A stretch of 64,000 nt of DNA from Stutzerimonas stutzeri (lineage in GTDB: Bacteria; Pseudomonadota; Gammaproteobacteria; Pseudomonadales; Pseudomonadaceae). This document shows positions 1 through 10,951 of the stretch, piece by piece. The notes beneath the pieces are model-generated. The model saw only the letters and a program-made list of their open reading frames with translations, ran no database searches and had not been told where the DNA came from. The stretch spans positions 514,391 to 578,390 of the forward strand of contig NZ_JAMOHZ010000003.1 in the NCBI RefSeq assembly GCF_024448715.1. The letters run 5' to 3'. A program made the translations under genes and the position numbers. Every line of letters starts with the position of its first letter. The stretch's first letter is position 1.

Positions 1-194
1 CAGACCGGCTTGATTCCAGCCCCTTGCGCAGCCTTGTAGAACTTGACCAGCGAGCACATGTTGCTCTGATCCGTTACCGCCACGGCCGGCATGCCTGCAC
101 TCGCCACCGACTTGACCAATGGTTTGACGCGCACCAGCCCGTCTACCAAAGAATATTCGGTGTGCAGGCGGAGATGGACGAAAGAGACGGGCAT
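1..194 (-). CDS. dnaE: DNA polymerase III alpha subunit, N-terminal fragment
   Basis: The reverse complement from base 194 opens with ATG and encodes [19 protein letters not shown], the characteristic start of the PHP domain of replicative DNA polymerase III alpha. The reading frame stays open to the window edge, so only about 64 residues of a protein of roughly 1170 are visible. The H-x-H and HTEYSLVDG elements belong to the first PHP metal-binding strand. The gene lies downstream of rnhB on the same strand, the usual Pseudomonas order, with about 150 bases between them. Identity is read directly from the translation; the rest of the gene is outside the window. Confidence 0.93.
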   Translation of the reverse strand, partial: MPVSFVHLRLHTEYSLVDGLVRVKPLVKSVASAGMPAVAVTDQSNMCSLVKFYKAAQGAGIKPV

Positions 195-343
195 GAACGA
201 ACCTTGGACTGGCGAAACGACAAGCCCGGGATTGTACCGGAAAGCCTGATCGGTTTAAGGCTGCTGGTGAAGGGTTCTACGCCGGCGTGGATCGACAGCG
301 CGTTTGCGCTCCAGATCCGCCGGCACCCGCAGGGAAGTGCAGG

Positions 344-1000
344 TCACACCAGCAAGGCGGTCGGAACGCTGACAGTTTCGATGTTTGCAGTTTCGGCTAG
401 AGTGGCCTGTTCCAGCAGATTGCGTACCGGCGCAAACGATCGGCGATGAATGACCGACGGACCGAGGCGCTGCAACGCATCCAGATGGTTCGGCGTCGGG
501 TAGCCCTTGTGCGACGACAGACCGTAGCCGGGATAACACAGATCCAGCGCGCACATCTCACGGTCGCGACTGACCTTGGCCAGAATCGAGGCGGCGGCAA
601 TGGCCGGAACCTGGCCGTCACCCTGAATCACCGGCGAGCTAGGCACGGCGAGCTGCGGGCAACGGTTGCCATCGATCAGTGCCAATCGCGGCGTCACGCT
701 TAAGCCTTCAACTGCGCGCTGCATCGCCAGCATGGTCGCGTGCAGAATGTTCAACTGATCGATTTCATGCACCTCGGCTCGCGCAACGCACCAAGCTAGG
801 GCCTTCTCGCAGATTTCATCGAACAGCGCTTCACGCCGCGCCTCGGTTAGCTTCTTCGAATCGTTGAGCCCTTCGATCGGGCGCTTCGGGTCGAGAATTA
901 CAGCAGCGGTCACGACAGGCCCGCAGAGTGGCCCACGGCCGACCTCGTCGACACCGGCAACCAATTCTTCGACCAGATTGAAATCCAGACCAATCTGCAT
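344..1000 (-). CDS. rnhB: Ribonuclease HII
   Basis: Cytoplasmic endonuclease that cuts the RNA strand of RNA-DNA hybrids and removes misincorporated ribonucleotides. The 218-residue product carries the RNase HII signature [15 protein letters not shown] (residues 16-30), with D18 and E19 as metal ligands, the LIDGN strand and the later SILAKVSRD helix. Its ATG shares one base with the lpxB stop at 1000, so translation is probably coupled. The C-terminal tail after [11 protein letters not shown] is slightly longer than in many homologues and looks unstructured. Its place between lpxB and dnaE matches the conserved Pseudomonas cluster. Confidence 0.95.
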   Translation of the reverse strand: MQIGLDFNLVEELVAGVDEVGRGPLCGPVVTAAVILDPKRPIEGLNDSKKLTEARREALFDEICEKALAWCVARAEVHEIDQLNILHATMLAMQRAVEGLSVTPRLALIDGNRCPQLAVPSSPVIQGDGQVPAIAAASILAKVSRDREMCALDLCYPGYGLSSHKGYPTPNHLDALQRLGPSVIHRRSFAPVRNLLEQATLAETANIETVSVPTALLV

Positions 1001-2133
1001 CAGCTCGCCTCGACCAACTCAAGTACCGCGCTAGCCGCCTGACTCGACGCATCGCATCGCAGGGTTCGATGGATAGCGTCGAAGCCCTCGGTTTGTACGT
1101 CGCCGTTATCCAACAGGGGTGACAGTAGCTGAGCCATCGCTTCTGGAGTCGCCGCGTCCTGCAACAGCTCTGGCACCAGCAAGCGCTGGGCGAGTAGATT
1201 GGGCAGCGCGACGTAGGGACTTTTCACCATGCGCTTGAGGATATGAAAGGTCAGCGGCGCGACGCTATAGGCCACCACCATCGGACGTTTGTAAAGCAAG
1301 GCTTCGAGCGTCGCAGTACCAGAGGCAATCAGCACAGCATTGCAGGCGGCAAGCGCCTCGTGGGAGCGGCCATCGAGCAGCGTCAGCGGCAGATCTCGCC
1401 CAATTAGCATTTGTTCCAGCTGCAGACGGCGCTCGGGACTGGCACAGGGAACCACGAAATGGATGCCTGGACGCATCGATCGAAGCCGGTCCGCGGCGCA
1501 GAGAAAGAGTTCGCCAAGGCGGCCCACCTCACCACCACGGCTACCCGGCATCAGCGCGACTACAAGCCCTTCCTGCGGCAGGTTCAGCGCAGCACGTGCG
1601 GCGGCGCGATCGGGCTGCAGCGGGATGGTATCGGCCAGTGGATGCCCGACGAAGCGTACCGCAACCTGATGGGCATCGTAGAACTTCGCCTCGAATGGGA
1701 ATAGCGTGAGCATCAAGTCGCAGGCATCACGAATCTTCAGTACCCGCTTCTGCCGCCAGGCCCAGACCGAGGGACTGACGTAATGCACCGTCTTGATACC
1801 GGCCCGCCGCAGTTTGAGCGCCAGGTCCAGATTGAAATCCGGCGCATCGATTCCGATGAACACGTCGGGCTGCACGTCAAGCAGTGTCTGCAGCAAGCGC
1901 TTGCGCCGCATTAGCAACTCAGACAGGCGACCGAGTACTTCCACCAGCCCCATCACCGCGAGACGCTCCAACGGAAAATAGGACTTGAGTCCTAGCGCCT
2001 CCATCCGCGGCCCACCGATGCCGATAAATTCGACATCGGGGCGTTGGGCTCTGAGGGCCTGCATCAGGCCTGAACCGAGAATATCGCCAGATGCCTCGCC
2101 GGCCACCAGTGCGACTGTCAATGGTCTGGACAT
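1000..2133 (-). CDS. lpxB: Lipid-A-disaccharide synthase
   Basis: GT19 enzyme that joins UDP-2,3-diacylglucosamine to lipid X, giving the tetraacyl disaccharide of lipid A at the inner face of the inner membrane. The 377-residue protein begins [23 protein letters not shown] at residues 12-17 is the family hallmark, and MPGSRGGEV lies centrally. I chose the ATG at 2133 rather than the upstream in-frame ATG at 2187, because the latter would add 18 residues that overlap lpxA and resemble no LpxB. Only one base separates it from the lpxA stop at 2135, so the two are cotranscribed and probably translationally coupled. Confidence 0.95.
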   Translation of the reverse strand: MSRPLTVALVAGEASGDILGSGLMQALRAQRPDVEFIGIGGPRMEALGLKSYFPLERLAVMGLVEVLGRLSELLMRRKRLLQTLLDVQPDVFIGIDAPDFNLDLALKLRRAGIKTVHYVSPSVWAWRQKRVLKIRDACDLMLTLFPFEAKFYDAHQVAVRFVGHPLADTIPLQPDRAAARAALNLPQEGLVVALMPGSRGGEVGRLGELFLCAADRLRSMRPGIHFVVPCASPERRLQLEQMLIGRDLPLTLLDGRSHEALAACNAVLIASGTATLEALLYKRPMVVAYSVAPLTFHILKRMVKSPYVALPNLLAQRLLVPELLQDAATPEAMAQLLSPLLDNGDVQTEGFDAIHRTLRCDASSQAASAVLELVEAS

Positions 2134-2134
2134 A

Positions 2135-2911
2135 TCAGCGCGTGATGCCGCGATTCGATGCTTGCACCGAGTCACGGAACAATGCAACTTCAGGAAACGT
2201 CAGCGCATCCGCGGCAAGCTCGGCGAGTGCGGCATCAACCGTCAGCCCTTTGCGGTAGACGATCTTGTAGGCGTTGCGCAGGGCCAGAATGGCTTCTGCA
2301 CTGAAACCACGGCGACGCATACCTTCGAAGTTCATGCTGCGCGCCTCGGCCGGGTTGCCAAAGACGGTGACAAACGCCGGAACGTCCTTGCCGATCGCAG
2401 TACCCATTCCGGAAAAGCTGTACGCGCCGATATGGCAATACTGGTGCACTAAGGTATATCCCGACAGGATTGCCCAATCACCTACATGCACATGACCCGC
2501 CAACGCGGTGTTGTTGACCAGAATGCAGTGGTTGGCGATGACACTGTCATGACCGATATGTGCGTAGGCCATGATCAGGTTGTGATCGCCGATGGTGGTC
2601 TCGCTGCGATCCTGCACGGTGCCACGGTGAATGGTCACGCCTTCGCGGATCACGTTGTGATCGCCGATCACCAAACGTGTCGGCTCGCCCTTGTATTTCA
2701 GGTCAGGCGTGTCCTCACCTACTGAGGAAAACTGGTAGATGCGATTGTAGCGACCGATGCGGGTCGGACCTTTGATAATCACGTGAGACGCGATCACCGT
2801 CCCCTCGCCTATCTCGACATCCGGGCCAATGATCGACCATGGTCCGACCTGAACGTCATGCGCGAGTCGGGCCGCAGGATCGACGATGGCACGAGGGTCG
2901 ATCAAACTCAT
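2135..2911 (-). CDS. lpxA: UDP-N-acetylglucosamine acyltransferase
   Basis: First enzyme of lipid A synthesis: it transfers an R-3-hydroxyacyl chain from ACP to the 3-OH of UDP-GlcNAc. The 258-residue product is a left-handed beta-helix protein with hexapeptide repeats, and contains the AHIGHDS segment holding the catalytic histidine. The chosen start [12 protein letters not shown] at 2911 gives the standard Pseudomonas length; a longer frame from 2947 adds 12 residues without homology. The ATG overlaps the fabZ stop by four bases. The gene sits in the lpxD-fabZ-lpxA-lpxB cluster, which links lipid A and fatty acid synthesis. Confidence 0.95.
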   Translation of the reverse strand: MSLIDPRAIVDPAARLAHDVQVGPWSIIGPDVEIGEGTVIASHVIIKGPTRIGRYNRIYQFSSVGEDTPDLKYKGEPTRLVIGDHNVIREGVTIHRGTVQDRSETTIGDHNLIMAYAHIGHDSVIANHCILVNNTALAGHVHVGDWAILSGYTLVHQYCHIGAYSFSGMGTAIGKDVPAFVTVFGNPAEARSMNFEGMRRRGFSAEAILALRNAYKIVYRKGLTVDAALAELAADALTFPEVALFRDSVQASNRGITR

Positions 2912-3348
2912 ATCTTCTGTTCCGCACAGATGATCTCGGCAGAGCATACAGGCTTGCCATCGACACTGGCTCGGCAGTCGAACTTCCAGATCCCGCGCTT
3001 GGCGCTGATGAAAGACGCCTCGAGAACCAGCTGATCACCTGGCACTACCGGCTGACGGAAACGCAGTTTGTCCGAACCCACGAAATAATAAAGCGTGCCA
3101 TCGGCCGGTTTGACTCCCATCATTTTGAAACCGAGCAGCCCGGCTGCCTGCGCCATGGCTTCGATGATCAGCACGCCCGGCATGATCGGATGCTGCGGAA
3201 AATGACCGTTAAAGAACGGCTCGTTGATGGTGACGTTCTTATACGCGCGAACTCGCTTGGCTTCCGTGTCCAGCTCCACTACCCGATCGACCAGCAGGAA
3301 CGGATAACGGTGGGGAAGGTATTCGCGAATCTCGTTGATATCCATCAT
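2908..3348 (-). CDS. fabZ: 3-hydroxyacyl-ACP dehydratase
   Basis: Hot-dog fold dehydratase of type II fatty acid elongation, converting 3-hydroxyacyl-ACP to trans-2-enoyl-ACP. The 146-residue product carries [21 protein letters not shown], with catalytic H49 and E63. Two adjacent ATGs (3348 and 3345) are possible; the first gives the usual [17 protein letters not shown] start. An upstream in-frame start at 3390 is rejected because it adds 14 non-conserved residues. The gene overlaps lpxA by four bases. FabZ competes with LpxA and LpxD for hydroxyacyl-ACP, so co-expression balances phospholipid and lipid A synthesis. Confidence 0.95.
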   Translation of the reverse strand: MMDINEIREYLPHRYPFLLVDRVVELDTEAKRVRAYKNVTINEPFFNGHFPQHPIMPGVLIIEAMAQAAGLLGFKMMGVKPADGTLYYFVGSDKLRFRQPVVPGDQLVLEASFISAKRGIWKFDCRASVDGKPVCSAEIICAEQKI

Positions 3349-3444
3349 GTGAGGAAAAAGCCTGTAATGATTAGGGAAGCTGGCACACATCAGCCGTACA
3401 CCCCGCTGATAAACAGCCGCTAGCGGGGCTATCAGACGATAAGG

Positions 3445-4503
3445 TCAGGCATCTGAAGACGAATCCCCACTTGGGGTCACGGCAGCCAGGCGTTTTTCCA
3501 CGTGCTGCAGACGACGCGCCATGTCGTCTAGGTGTCGAATTCGGGCGGCACTCTTGCGCCACTCGCCGGCTGGCTGCATGGCCGTTCCTGACGAATAGCT
3601 GCCCGGTTCGGTAATCGATCGGGTCACCATGGTCATACCGGTAATGAATACGTTGTCACAAACTTCGATATGTCCAACGAGCCCGGCGCCGCCGGCAATC
3701 ATGCAGTTGCGGCCAATTTTTGTACTACCGGAAATGCCCGAGCAACCAGCCATGGCGGTGTTGTCGCCGATCTGGACGTTGTGGGCGATCATTATCTGAT
3801 TGTCCAGCTTCACACCGTTGCCAATTACGGTGTCCGATAGCGCTCCCCGATCGATGGTCGTGTTGGCGCCAATCTCGACATCATCGCCGATGCGAACGCC
3901 GCCAAGCTGGGCGATCTTTTCCCAGCTGCCCTGCTGGTTGGCAAAACCGAAACCTTCGCCGCCAATCACCGCGCCTGGCTGGATTACTACCCGCTCGCCG
4001 ATGCAAACGTCGTGGCAGAGGGTCACTCGCGGAGCCAGGCGCCCCCCGGCGCCAACACGGCTACGCGCACCGACAAAGGACTGAGCGCCAATCACCACAT
4101 CCGGACCGATCCACGCGTTTGCCTCGATCACCACCTGAGCACCGATGCTTGCGGATGGATCGATGTGAGCGCTGGGCTCGACTATGGCGCTTGGATGAAT
4201 ACCGCAGGGGGAATGCGGCCGCGTCTCGAACATGTGTGAGATTCGCGCATATGCAAGATAGGGATTGGCGACGATCAGCGCGGCACCGGCGTAGCTCTCA
4301 GCATCCTCGGGTGTAAGCAATACGGCGCCTGCACGGGTGATGGCGAGAAACTTGCGGTACTGGGCGTTGGCAAGGAAGCTCAGTTGATCAGGACCAGCCT
4401 CCTGCAGCGTAGCCAGGCTCGAAACCGTTTGCGCAGCATCGCCGCGCAATGCAGCTCCCAGCTGCTCGGCTAAATCACCGAGCGTATAGACGACCTGGCT
4501 CAT
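3445..4503 (-). CDS. lpxD: UDP-3-O-(3-hydroxyacyl)glucosamine N-acyltransferase
   Basis: Third enzyme of lipid A synthesis: it adds the N-linked hydroxyacyl chain. The 352-residue protein has the N-terminal uridine-binding domain ([17 protein letters not shown]) followed by many hexapeptide repeats of the left-handed beta-helix, including [23 protein letters not shown] with the catalytic histidine. A C-terminal helical extension follows ([17 protein letters not shown]), as seen in Pseudomonas LpxD. The ATG shares one base with the ompH stop codon. A gap of 96 bases separates it from fabZ. Confidence 0.95.
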   Translation of the reverse strand: MSQVVYTLGDLAEQLGAALRGDAAQTVSSLATLQEAGPDQLSFLANAQYRKFLAITRAGAVLLTPEDAESYAGAALIVANPYLAYARISHMFETRPHSPCGIHPSAIVEPSAHIDPSASIGAQVVIEANAWIGPDVVIGAQSFVGARSRVGAGGRLAPRVTLCHDVCIGERVVIQPGAVIGGEGFGFANQQGSWEKIAQLGGVRIGDDVEIGANTTIDRGALSDTVIGNGVKLDNQIMIAHNVQIGDNTAMAGCSGISGSTKIGRNCMIAGGAGLVGHIEVCDNVFITGMTMVTRSITEPGSYSSGTAMQPAGEWRKSAARIRHLDDMARRLQHVEKRLAAVTPSGDSSSDA

Positions 4504-5006
4504 CAGCGCAGCTGATTCATGCGCTCGATGACCTGGCGAGTGATGTCGTACTGCGGCTTGACATCAACCACGGCGCCACGCTCGAGTACTAGGTCATAGT
4601 CACCCTTCTTGATGACTTCTTCGACAGCCTTGTCGAGCTTCGGCTTGAGCTGTTTGAGCATGTCACGGTCAGCTGAGGCCTTCGATTCGTTGAGCTCCTT
4701 GGAGAGGAACTGGAAGTCACGCGCCTTCTGCTTGAATTCAAGCTCAAGGCGCTCGCGCTCGGCCTGCTGCATCTTGTCGCCGTCTTTGCCCAAACGATCC
4801 TGAATGCGCTTGGCATCGCTCTCGAGCCCTTTGAGCTTTTCCAGCTGCGGCCCGAATTTCTTTTCCGCATCGACCGAGTAGCGCTTGGCAGCGTCGGATT
4901 CGAGCAATGCCATCTGATAGTTCATCACCGCAATTTTCATTTCGGCGAACGCGGGGGTTGCCACCATAACAGCGGCAACAAGAAGCAATTGGGTCAACTT
5001 ACGCAC
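4503..5006 (-). CDS. ompH: Periplasmic chaperone Skp/OmpH
   Basis: Periplasmic holdase that escorts unfolded outer-membrane proteins to the BAM complex. With the GTG at 5006 the protein starts [21 protein letters not shown], a Sec signal peptide cleaved at AFA-EMK, and is 167 residues long. A GTG four codons upstream (5018) is the alternative start, but it leaves less room for a ribosome site and adds residues not typical of the family. The body is rich in charged residues in coiled-coil pattern ([20 protein letters not shown]), matching the tentacles of the Skp trimer. It lies between bamA and lpxD, the conserved arrangement. Confidence 0.92.
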   Translation of the reverse strand: MRKLTQLLLVAAVMVATPAFAEMKIAVMNYQMALLESDAAKRYSVDAEKKFGPQLEKLKGLESDAKRIQDRLGKDGDKMQQAERERLELEFKQKARDFQFLSKELNESKASADRDMLKQLKPKLDKAVEEVIKKGDYDLVLERGAVVDVKPQYDITRQVIERMNQLR

Positions 5007-5055
5007 GGTATTTACCACTCTTCAAAGAAAGCGCTAGAGCGAGACGCCCCAGTCG

Positions 5056-7419
5056 TTAAAAGGTTTGTCCCAGCGAGAACTGGAAGACTTGAGTATCGGC
5101 CTCGTCAGGCTTAACCACAGGCATCGCCAAGCTGAAACTCAAGGGGCCCATGGCGGTGATCCAGGTCAGCCCGACACCGACCGAGCTGGCCACCTCGCCG
5201 AAATCAATGTCGCTGCAGTTGTCCGACTCCGAAGGGCAGTTAGTATCGTAGACGTTACCAACATCCCAGAACACCGAGGTGCGCAGCGAGCGCTGGTCCT
5301 TTACGAACGGCATCGGGAAAAGCAGTTCCATCCCCCCCTGGATCAGTACGTTACCACCATAAGGCAACGCATCCTGATCCGGGTCGGCAATGGTGCCCTC
5401 GTTCCCAGTCACGTCCTCGCCGCGGCTTGGTGTGCTGCGCGGACCGAGACTGCTGTCCTCGAAGCCGCGAACCGAGTTGAAACCACCAGCATAGTAGTGC
5501 TCATAGAAGGGCAGTCGCGAAGTGGAGCCGTAGGCATCCCCATAGCCCAACTGAGTATGAAAACGCATGGTGTACGTCTTGGTTACCGGAACGAACAGCT
5601 GCGCGTTGTAATCAAGCTTATAGAACGACAAGTCGCTGCCTGGTAGGGTGGTTTCCAGCGCAAGGCTTTGCGAATGACCTCGCGTCGCCAGAACCCCACG
5701 ATTTAGGGTCGATTCGGACCAGCCGACCGACGCTTTGAAGTTGAGATAGCTGTCACCTTCCTCTTCCATGAAGTCGAAAATTTCATCAACCGTATAACGC
5801 CCGCTGTCGATCGTGTCCTGCTGAGCGGAAAGGCCGAACGACAAGCGCGAAGTCTCGCTGATCGGATAACCGATGTTGATACCGCCACCCAGACTATCGA
5901 CGGAGTAGCTGGAGACGTCGTAGTCAAGCTCATCGTAATCGGTAGTGCGATAGAAGGCATTGTAGCCGAGGCTGACGCCGTCTTCGGTCCAATAGGGATC
6001 GACGAAACCGAAGTTATAGCGCGATTGGTATTCGCTGCGAGTCAGGCCCAGGCTGACACGGTTCCCGGTACCCAAGAAGTTGTTCTGACTGATGGAACCA
6101 CCAAGAATCAGGCCGGCGTTCTGGGCGAAGCCGATGCTTGCCATGATCGAGCCGGACGGCTGTTCTTCGACACTGTAATTAACGTCGATCTGGTCATCGG
6201 TGCCGGGTACCTGCGGGGTTTCGACGTTCACTTCCTTGAAGAAGCCTAGGCGCTCGAGACGGGTCTTGGACTGATCGATCAAATAGGTGGACGCCCAGCC
6301 GCCTTCCATCTGGCGCATCTCACGACGCAGCACTTCATCTTCGGTCTTGGTGTTGCCGCGGAAGTTAATGCGATTGACGTAGGCCCGCTTACCTGGGTCG
6401 ACCACAAAGGTGATCGAGACGGTGTTGTCTTCGTCGTTGGTTTCCGGCACTCCGTTGACGTTGGCGAAGGTGTAACCCTCATTGCCTAATCGCCGCGTGA
6501 TCAGTTCGGAGGTGGTGGTCATCACCTTGCGCGAGAAAATCTGACCTTCCTTCGCCAGTAATAGTGATTGCAGCTCTTCTTGCGGCACCTTCAGGTCGCC
6601 GCTCAGCTTTACGTCGCTGACGGTATAGCGATCGCCTTCGGCAATATTAACGGTGACGTAAACGTCTTTCTTGTCCGGCGTGATGGACACTTGGGTGGAG
6701 GTAATATCCATATTGATGTAGCCGCGATCCAAATAATAGGAACGCAGGCGCTCGAGGTCGCCAGACAGCTTTTCACGAGCGTACTTATCGTCATTGCGGA
6801 AGAACGACAGCCAGTTGGTGGTCTTCAGCTCAAACAGGTCGGTCAAATCTTCGTCAGGAAAAACCGTATTGCCGACCACATTGATGTGCTTGATCGAAGC
6901 GACCGAGCCTTCGTTGATATTAATCTTCAACGCGACGCGATTACGTGGCTGCGGCACGACTTCGGTTTCGATAGTGGCTGAGTAGCGACCCTGAGCAACG
7001 TATTGGCGCTGCAGCTCGTTGCGCACACCTTCAAGCGTGGCCCGCTGAAAAATTTCGCCTTCGGCGAGGCCCGACTGCTGCAAGCCGGAAAGCAGATCTT
7101 CGGTCTTGATAGCCTTGTTGCCGTCGATCTCGATACCGGAAATCGACGGCCGCTCCACCACGTTGATGACCAGCACGTCGCCTTCGCGACCGAGCCGGAT
7201 ATCCTCGAAGAAACCGGTGCGGAACAATGCACGGGTGGCATCTACCAGACGACTGTCATCAGCAGCCTGCCCGACATTCAACGGCAAAGCGCCAAAGACA
7301 CTGCCGGCGGAGACTCGCTGCAGGCCATTAACGCGTATATCTGAAATAGTGAAGGACTCGGCGTGAACTTCGGCAATCATCAGCGCGGAAATTACCGCAG
7401 GTAGCAGCAGACGTTTCAT
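5056..7419 (-). CDS. bamA: Outer membrane protein assembly factor BamA
   Basis: Essential Omp85-family core of the BAM complex, which folds beta-barrel proteins into the outer membrane. The 787-residue protein starts MKRLLLPAVISALMIAEVHA, a signal peptide. Five POTRA domains follow to about residue 420, beginning FTISDIRVNGLQRVSAG, then a 16-strand barrel. The loop-6 motif VRGFE is present and the last residue is phenylalanine, as expected for a BAM substrate. The upstream in-frame ATG at 7476 is rejected because it would precede the signal peptide. The gene sits between rseP and ompH, and a probable sigma-E link with rseP is known in the family. Confidence 0.96.
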   Translation of the reverse strand: MKRLLLPAVISALMIAEVHAESFTISDIRVNGLQRVSAGSVFGALPLNVGQAADDSRLVDATRALFRTGFFEDIRLGREGDVLVINVVERPSISGIEIDGNKAIKTEDLLSGLQQSGLAEGEIFQRATLEGVRNELQRQYVAQGRYSATIETEVVPQPRNRVALKININEGSVASIKHINVVGNTVFPDEDLTDLFELKTTNWLSFFRNDDKYAREKLSGDLERLRSYYLDRGYINMDITSTQVSITPDKKDVYVTVNIAEGDRYTVSDVKLSGDLKVPQEELQSLLLAKEGQIFSRKVMTTTSELITRRLGNEGYTFANVNGVPETNDEDNTVSITFVVDPGKRAYVNRINFRGNTKTEDEVLRREMRQMEGGWASTYLIDQSKTRLERLGFFKEVNVETPQVPGTDDQIDVNYSVEEQPSGSIMASIGFAQNAGLILGGSISQNNFLGTGNRVSLGLTRSEYQSRYNFGFVDPYWTEDGVSLGYNAFYRTTDYDELDYDVSSYSVDSLGGGINIGYPISETSRLSFGLSAQQDTIDSGRYTVDEIFDFMEEEGDSYLNFKASVGWSESTLNRGVLATRGHSQSLALETTLPGSDLSFYKLDYNAQLFVPVTKTYTMRFHTQLGYGDAYGSTSRLPFYEHYYAGGFNSVRGFEDSSLGPRSTPSRGEDVTGNEGTIADPDQDALPYGGNVLIQGGMELLFPMPFVKDQRSLRTSVFWDVGNVYDTNCPSESDNCSDIDFGEVASSVGVGLTWITAMGPLSFSLAMPVVKPDEADTQVFQFSLGQTF

Positions 7420-7488
7420 GAAGTCCTTTCTTTTCAAACCTGATAATTGAACCTGCGCTGGGCGCGGCGACATCAAGGTATATGGCGG

Positions 7489-8841
7489 TTAAAGGCGGCC
7501 AAGGTCGTTGACCAACGCAAGCAGCATCACCCCAACAACCAGGCTGATACCGATCTGTACTCCCCAACCCTGAACCCTGTCCGACAAGGGACGTCCACGG
7601 ACCCACTCGACCAAATAGAAGAGCAGATGCCCTCCATCCAGGACGGGGATAGGCAATAAATTGAGTACTCCAAGGCTAATGCTCAGATAGGCGAGGAAGT
7701 TCAGAAAGTCGCCCACGCCGGACTGTGCAGAAGCGCCCGCCACTTTAGCAATGGTTATCGGGCCGCTCAAGTTTTTTACCGAGAGCTCACCGAAGAGCAT
7801 TTTCTTCAACGAATCGAGCGTTAAAACGCTCATCGTCCAGGTCCGACGGAGCCCTTCACCGACCGCTTCAAGTGGTCCATAGCTAACATTTCGAAGCATT
7901 CCCGCCGGCCATTCGCCGGCCGCAACGCCTGCTCCAAGGTAGCCGCGACGGTCGTCCCCCTCGTCGCGCGAGGCCAAGGTCAAAGGAAGCTCGAGCACCT
8001 TGCCATCACGTTCGACTTCCAACAGCACCGGCTTGCCCGCCAACGGCCTGACTCGGTCGACAACTTCCTGCCATTGATTCAGCGACTCGCCATTGAGGCT
8101 GACCAGGCGATCGCCGAGGCGTACGCCGGCTGCCTGTGCAGGTCCTTCGGGATCAAGCTGAGCCACCACCGGTGTGATTTCCGGGCGCCATGGCCTGATG
8201 CCCAGCGAGCTAATCGGATCTGGCTCTTCGACACCTTTGAGCCATTCATTCAGCTCCAGTTGTACCCGCTGCGCCTGAGTGTGATCGCCCTCCCGCACAA
8301 GCATTTCCAGTGAGCCGCTTTCGCCAAGCCGCCTGATCAACTGCAGATTGACCTCTGCCCAACCAGCGGTGGGCTTGCCGTTGACTTCTACGATTTCCTG
8401 CCCTGCGACCAGACCGCCACGTTCGGCGAGGCTCCCAACCTCGACAGCACCAACCACCGGCCGTACCTGCTCACTGCCGAGCATCGCTAACGCCCAGAAG
8501 AACACCAGGGCTAAAAGGAAGTTAGCCAATGGCCCAGCCGATACGATGGCAAAACGTTGCTTCACGGTCTTGCGATTGAATGCCTGATCAAGCAGTGCCG
8601 GCGGCACGTCACCCTCGCGCTCGTCAAGCATTTTCACGTAGCCGCCGAGCGGTATCGCTGCAATCACGAACTCGGTGCCCTGGCGATCATGCCAACGCAA
8701 CAGTGGACGACCGAAGCCCACCGAAAAACGCAGCACCTTGACGCCACAGCGGCGCGCGACCCAGAAATGGCCATATTCGTGGAACGTTACCAGCACACCC
8801 AAAGCAACAAGAGTGCCGATGATCATGTACAGCGCGCCCAT
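7489..8841 (-). CDS. rseP: Site-2 zinc metalloprotease RseP (MucP)
   Basis: Inner-membrane intramembrane protease that cleaves the anti-sigma factor RseA/MucA during envelope stress. The 450-residue protein starts MGALYMIIGTLVALGVLVTF, followed by the zinc motif HEYGH (H21, E22, H25). Two PDZ domains lie in the middle, and the C-terminal membrane segment carries LNLLPIPVLDGGHLLFY with the third zinc ligand. The start at 8841 is preferred over 8889 because the extra 16 residues (MLEPVTSKQPF...) are not conserved. It lies between dxr and bamA, placing the stress-sensing protease next to the assembly machinery it monitors. Confidence 0.95.
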   Translation of the reverse strand: MGALYMIIGTLVALGVLVTFHEYGHFWVARRCGVKVLRFSVGFGRPLLRWHDRQGTEFVIAAIPLGGYVKMLDEREGDVPPALLDQAFNRKTVKQRFAIVSAGPLANFLLALVFFWALAMLGSEQVRPVVGAVEVGSLAERGGLVAGQEIVEVNGKPTAGWAEVNLQLIRRLGESGSLEMLVREGDHTQAQRVQLELNEWLKGVEEPDPISSLGIRPWRPEITPVVAQLDPEGPAQAAGVRLGDRLVSLNGESLNQWQEVVDRVRPLAGKPVLLEVERDGKVLELPLTLASRDEGDDRRGYLGAGVAAGEWPAGMLRNVSYGPLEAVGEGLRRTWTMSVLTLDSLKKMLFGELSVKNLSGPITIAKVAGASAQSGVGDFLNFLAYLSISLGVLNLLPIPVLDGGHLLFYLVEWVRGRPLSDRVQGWGVQIGISLVVGVMLLALVNDLGRL

Positions 8842-8948
8842 ATTCCCCTCTGCCTCGAAAGGCTGTTTAGAAGTCACCGGCTCCAGCAACTCGAAGCCTA
8901 TACAGACGCCCCGCTGTCACGCGGTTGGCTGGACGACGCTCTCAGCAA

Positions 8949-10139
8949 CTACCGATCGCGTCTGTGTAACCAGCGCGAAGCCAGCATGCGAGCCTGAGCA
9001 TCGGCAGCAAGCACATCTGCAAGACAGCGAGCCGGGACCGAGGCCTCGAGATCGAGAACGTCTTCGATGATACTCGCGATTTCGATGAAGCGAATGCGAC
9101 CATTGAGGAACGCATCCACCGCCACTTCGTTAGCCGCATTGAGCATTGCGGGCGCCGTTCCGCCATCCTGCGCAGCTTGCCGGGCGATGCGAAGACAGGG
9201 AAACCGCTGCTGATCGGGCGCCTGAAAATCCAGACGACCTATCTGCAAAAGATCCAGCGCCGACACACCGGAATCGATTCGCTCCGGCCAGGCCAGCGCG
9301 TGGGCGATCGGCGTGCGCATGTCGGGATTGCCCAACTGAGCTAGAACCGAGCCGTCGACATAGTCGACCATTGAGTGAATGACGCTTTGCGGGTGGATGA
9401 CCACCTCGACCTGGTCTGGGCGCGCATCGAACAGCCAGCACGCCTCAATGAGCTCAAGCCCTTTATTCATCATGCTGGCCGAATCAACCGAAATCTTGCG
9501 TCCCATGGACCAGTTGGGGTGTGCGCACGCCTGCTCGGCTGTGACAGCCGCAAGCTGCTCCAGTGGAAGCTCACGGAATGGCCCACCAGATGCAGTGAGC
9601 AGGATTCGCCTGACTCCGACGTTGGCAAGCCCGGCGGAATAGTCGCCTGGCAGGCATTGAAATATCGCGTTGTGCTCACTGTCGATGGGCAGCAGCACGG
9701 CCGTGCTGTCGCGCAGCGCCTGCATGAACAACCCGCCGGACATAACCAGCGCCTCTTTGTTCGCCAGCAGCACGCGCTTGTTTGCCTGCACTGCCGAGAG
9801 TGTTGGGCGCAAGCCTGCGGCGCCGACGATCGCCGCCATTACCACATCGGTTTCGGGATGCGCTGCCACTTCACTCAGGCCACCCTCCCCCACCAGGACG
9901 CGAGTGTGCACACCGTCGTCGCTGAGCCGACCTTGCAGGTCACGAGCCTGACAGCTATCGGCCACCACAGCGTAACGGGGACGATGCAAGCGGCACAATT
10001 CACGCAATTCGGCGATTCGGCTGAAAGCAGTCAGCGCGAAGATTTGGTAGCATTCGGGATGGCGACTGACAACATCCAGCGTGCTCAAACCGATCGAACC
10101 GGTTGCGCCAAGCACCGTCACCTGCAAGATTTCGCTCAC
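8949..10139 (-). CDS. dxr: 1-deoxy-D-xylulose-5-phosphate reductoisomerase
   Basis: Second, committed step of the MEP isoprenoid pathway: it converts DXP to MEP with NADPH. The NADPH loop GATGSIG is at residues 11-17 and the active-site segment [12 protein letters not shown] is present. I call a GTG start at 10139, giving [10 protein letters not shown] and 396 residues, because it forms a GTGA overlap with the cdsA stop. An ATG at 10163 would extend the protein by eight residues (ARWVGCLV) that are just the cdsA C-terminus read in another frame. Also annotated as ispC. Dxr feeds isopentenyl units to UppS two genes upstream. Confidence 0.94.
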   Translation of the reverse strand: MSEILQVTVLGATGSIGLSTLDVVSRHPECYQIFALTAFSRIAELRELCRLHRPRYAVVADSCQARDLQGRLSDDGVHTRVLVGEGGLSEVAAHPETDVVMAAIVGAAGLRPTLSAVQANKRVLLANKEALVMSGGLFMQALRDSTAVLLPIDSEHNAIFQCLPGDYSAGLANVGVRRILLTASGGPFRELPLEQLAAVTAEQACAHPNWSMGRKISVDSASMMNKGLELIEACWLFDARPDQVEVVIHPQSVIHSMVDYVDGSVLAQLGNPDMRTPIAHALAWPERIDSGVSALDLLQIGRLDFQAPDQQRFPCLRIARQAAQDGGTAPAMLNAANEVAVDAFLNGRIRFIEIASIIEDVLDLEASVPARCLADVLAADAQARMLASRWLHRRDR

Positions 10140-10951
10140 CAGGCACCCCACCCAGCGAGCCACAACAGAACAGTGAATACAGGCACCGCGGCGGTAAGGC
10201 TGTCGATGCGGTCCATCACGCCGCCGTGTCCGGGCAGCAACTGACTGCTGTCCTTGATCCCCGAACTGCGCTTGAACATGCTTTCGGTCAGATCACCGAC
10301 GACCGAGATGACCACGACCAGAGCCGCGCCCAGCACTGCCAACACCAGCTCCCGCGTCGACCAGCCCTGATAAAGCCCGACGCTAAAGGTGATAAGCAGA
10401 CTTGTAATCAGACCACCGATCAGCCCCTCCCAGCTCTTGCCGGGACTGACTTGCGGCGCGAGCTTTCGCCGGCCAAAGGTCTTGCCGGAAACGTATGCAC
10501 CGATATCGGCAGCCCAAACCAACACCATAACCGCCACGATCAACCAGTTGCCTTGCTGCCACTGCTTGAGCAGCACCAACGCCTGCCAAGCCGGAAGCAG
10601 AATCAGCAAGCCGATCACCAAACTACCGAAACGGCCACCCCAATGACGCTGGCTACGCGGATAACTGAGCACCAAGGATGTCGCAGCCAACCACCACACC
10701 ACGCTGATCGAGAGCAGCCAAGGTGCAAGTGCCGGAAACCGGTATAGCACCGCCAACAGCAGGCCGACGATCACTGCATAACCGACCCGCGCGAATTGAC
10801 CAGCACAACCGGCCAAACGCGCCCATTCCCAGGCTCCAAGAACCACCACCACGCCAATGAACAAGGCGAATGCGAGACCCTCGAGAAGAAAGAAGCCGAT
10901 CAGCGCAATCGGCAGGAGAATGGCAGCGGTGATAATGCGTTGCTTCAACAT
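10136..10951 (-). CDS. cdsA: Phosphatidate cytidylyltransferase
   Basis: Integral inner-membrane enzyme that makes CDP-diacylglycerol from phosphatidic acid and CTP, the branch point for all phospholipids. The 271-residue protein has about seven to eight hydrophobic segments and ends with the family signature [21 protein letters not shown]...[13 protein letters not shown], which binds metal and CTP. Its start overlaps the uppS end by seven bases and its stop overlaps the dxr GTG by four. This is a standard member of the uppS-cdsA-dxr-rseP envelope operon. Confidence 0.95.
   Translation of the reverse strand: MLKQRIITAAILLPIALIGFFLLEGLAFALFIGVVVVLGAWEWARLAGCAGQFARVGYAVIVGLLLAVLYRFPALAPWLLSISVVWWLAATSLVLSYPRSQRHWGGRFGSLVIGLLILLPAWQALVLLKQWQQGNWLIVAVMVLVWAADIGAYVSGKTFGRRKLAPQVSPGKSWEGLIGGLITSLLITFSVGLYQGWSTRELVLAVLGAALVVVISVVGDLTESMFKRSSGIKDSSQLLPGHGGVMDRIDSLTAAVPVFTVLLWLAGWGAW

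Noticed and set aside
9375..10244. 289-codon plus-strand frame opposite dxr
   Set aside because: Antisense shadow of dxr and cdsA; translation has no domain character.
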